NCBI GenBank assembly: GCA_964035015.1
Contig: OZ036007.1
Span: 9,916,793-9,980,792 of the forward strand
Source: Corallium rubrum
Taxonomy: Eukaryota; Cnidaria; Anthozoa; Scleralcyonacea; Coralliidae
Direction: 5' to 3'
Length of the DNA stretch: 64,000 bases
The notes under the pieces were generated by a model. It searched no databases and was not told where the DNA came from. It worked only from the letters and a program-made list of their open reading frames with translations. The position numbers and the translations under genes were made by a program. Positions within the stretch are counted from its first letter, which is position 1; every line of letters starts with the position of its first letter. Below are positions 63,335 to 64,000 of the stretch, piece after piece.

Positions 63335-64000
63335 TGTAACTATATATAAATAATTATATATAGAAATTTCTCAGGAGGGACAGCCATTAAATAGCATGTG
63401 GCGTGCCCTATTCCGAGAACATTCTTGATTTTGTTTTCTAATTAATAAAATTAACGTGATACGCCATTGTATTCTTACGTGATTTAATTGATCAGTTGCT
63501 TAGTTTATAAATGATGTGAGCCAACAACTTGTTGTCATTGCTCTGATGAAGGCCTGAGTCAACAGGCCGAAAGCTTAGCAAAGAAATGTTTTACGTGGTG
63601 TTTCCACAAAACTTATTTATATTACTTTATCACCATGAAAACATTCAAAGAATTAATTATGTAACTAACTATATGTACTTATATAATGTACATATTGCAT
63701 TTATGCATATAAACTACTGTTATTTCGTAGTGTGAAACTGTTTTATATTTTTGAAGTTTTGCTTGGAAATGATTAACTTATTAAAGTTATTTTTCAGGAA
63801 AGTATAAAACTCAATTGTACGATGAAAACATCAATGATTTCTTGCCATCCAGTCCAGGCATTGGTATGCATGTTGAGGTGAAGGATCCAAATGAGAAAGT
63901 TATAATGTCAAGATATTTTTCAGCTGAGGGAAGATTTACCTTTACTTCACATTCACCAGGAGAACATAGCATTTGTTTGCATTCAAATTCAACTCGATGG
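62548..64000 (+). CDS. TMED9: p24-family cargo receptor, TMED4/TMED9-like, 5' part
   Basis: p24 proteins are type I membrane proteins that shape COPI/COPII vesicle traffic between ER and Golgi. Exons: 62548-62692 and 63798-64000, which continues past the window; the phase (one base carried over) fits. A signal peptide ([15 protein letters not shown]) is followed by the GOLD domain: [19 protein letters not shown], then [53 protein letters not shown]. The two GOLD-domain cysteines (in KKCF and SICL) are present. The spacing and the words [13 protein letters not shown] and [11 protein letters not shown] place it in the alpha (TMED4/9/11) branch; which paralogue cannot be decided. The coiled coil, membrane span and KKXX tail lie outside the window. 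Confidence 0.93.
62957..63330. mobile_element. Foldback element, family B, copy 3, between (TA)n runs
   Basis: TA dinucleotide runs (about 62958-63008 and 63284-63330) border a family-B element at 63011-63260 (CATGTTCTAAAGATTTTGGG to its complement). Its tRNA-Ser-like module is present in one orientation only (GACCTTGCGATTCTAGTGCA). In TMED intron 1. Confidence 0.75.
63538..63581 (+). ncRNA. Hammerhead-ribozyme-like motif with long stem II
   Basis: UUGCU, CUGAUGA, extra A, stem II GGCCUG/CAGGCC with a 6-nt loop, GAAA, GCUU, AGCAA. UUGCU and AGCAA form a perfect 5-bp stem I, and predicted cleavage lies between 63576 and 63577. Stem III is only the palindrome AGCU. No Penelope coding sequence is next to it, so it may be a solo terminal repeat. 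Confidence 0.7.

Overview
The window is nuclear DNA of an invertebrate animal. The evidence is spliced genes with GT..AG introns, conserved animal proteins, and a load of animal-type mobile elements (Penelope-like, CR1-like, RTE-like, hAT-type, MULE). A cnidarian or another early-branching or marine invertebrate would fit, but no species can be fixed from the sequence alone. The ORFs over 100 aa inside simple repeats are not genes; the real genes are chains of short exons whose splice phases I followed by hand.

Layout. (1) 237-8991 (+): the 3' part of an unrecognised gene in 12 exons, its introns filled with a minisatellite, pentanucleotide arrays, a hAT-type MITE, two Penelope-like fragments and a CR1-like LINE. 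(2) 10078-16604: one large MULE-type DNA transposon. A broken transposase is flanked by two arrays of 10-bp units in opposite orientation, which are its giant terminal inverted repeats; an 8-bp target duplication flanks it and a Penelope-like fragment is nested in one arm. (3) 16661-24538 (+): haspin, the histone H3 Thr3 kinase, complete in 11 exons; its start codon lies 57 bp from the MULE end. (4) 26271-46157 (+): Mediator subunit MED24, complete in 30 exons, many introns carrying long simple-repeat arrays. (5) 48791-62226 (-): SUPV3L1/SUV3 mitochondrial RNA helicase, complete in 18 exons. (6) 62548-64000 (+): the start of a p24/TMED4-TMED9-type cargo receptor, divergent from SUPV3L1 across about 320 bp. 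MED24 and SUPV3L1 converge.

The genes are unrelated housekeeping genes and do not form a functional cluster. The unusual biology is in the repeats: the foldback MULE; hammerhead-ribozyme-like motifs in Penelope-type ends, all with the same one-base addition to the core; a LINE insertion that duplicated a SUPV3L1 splice acceptor; foldback elements carrying tRNA-like modules; and pentanucleotide arrays in which blocks differ by single transitions.
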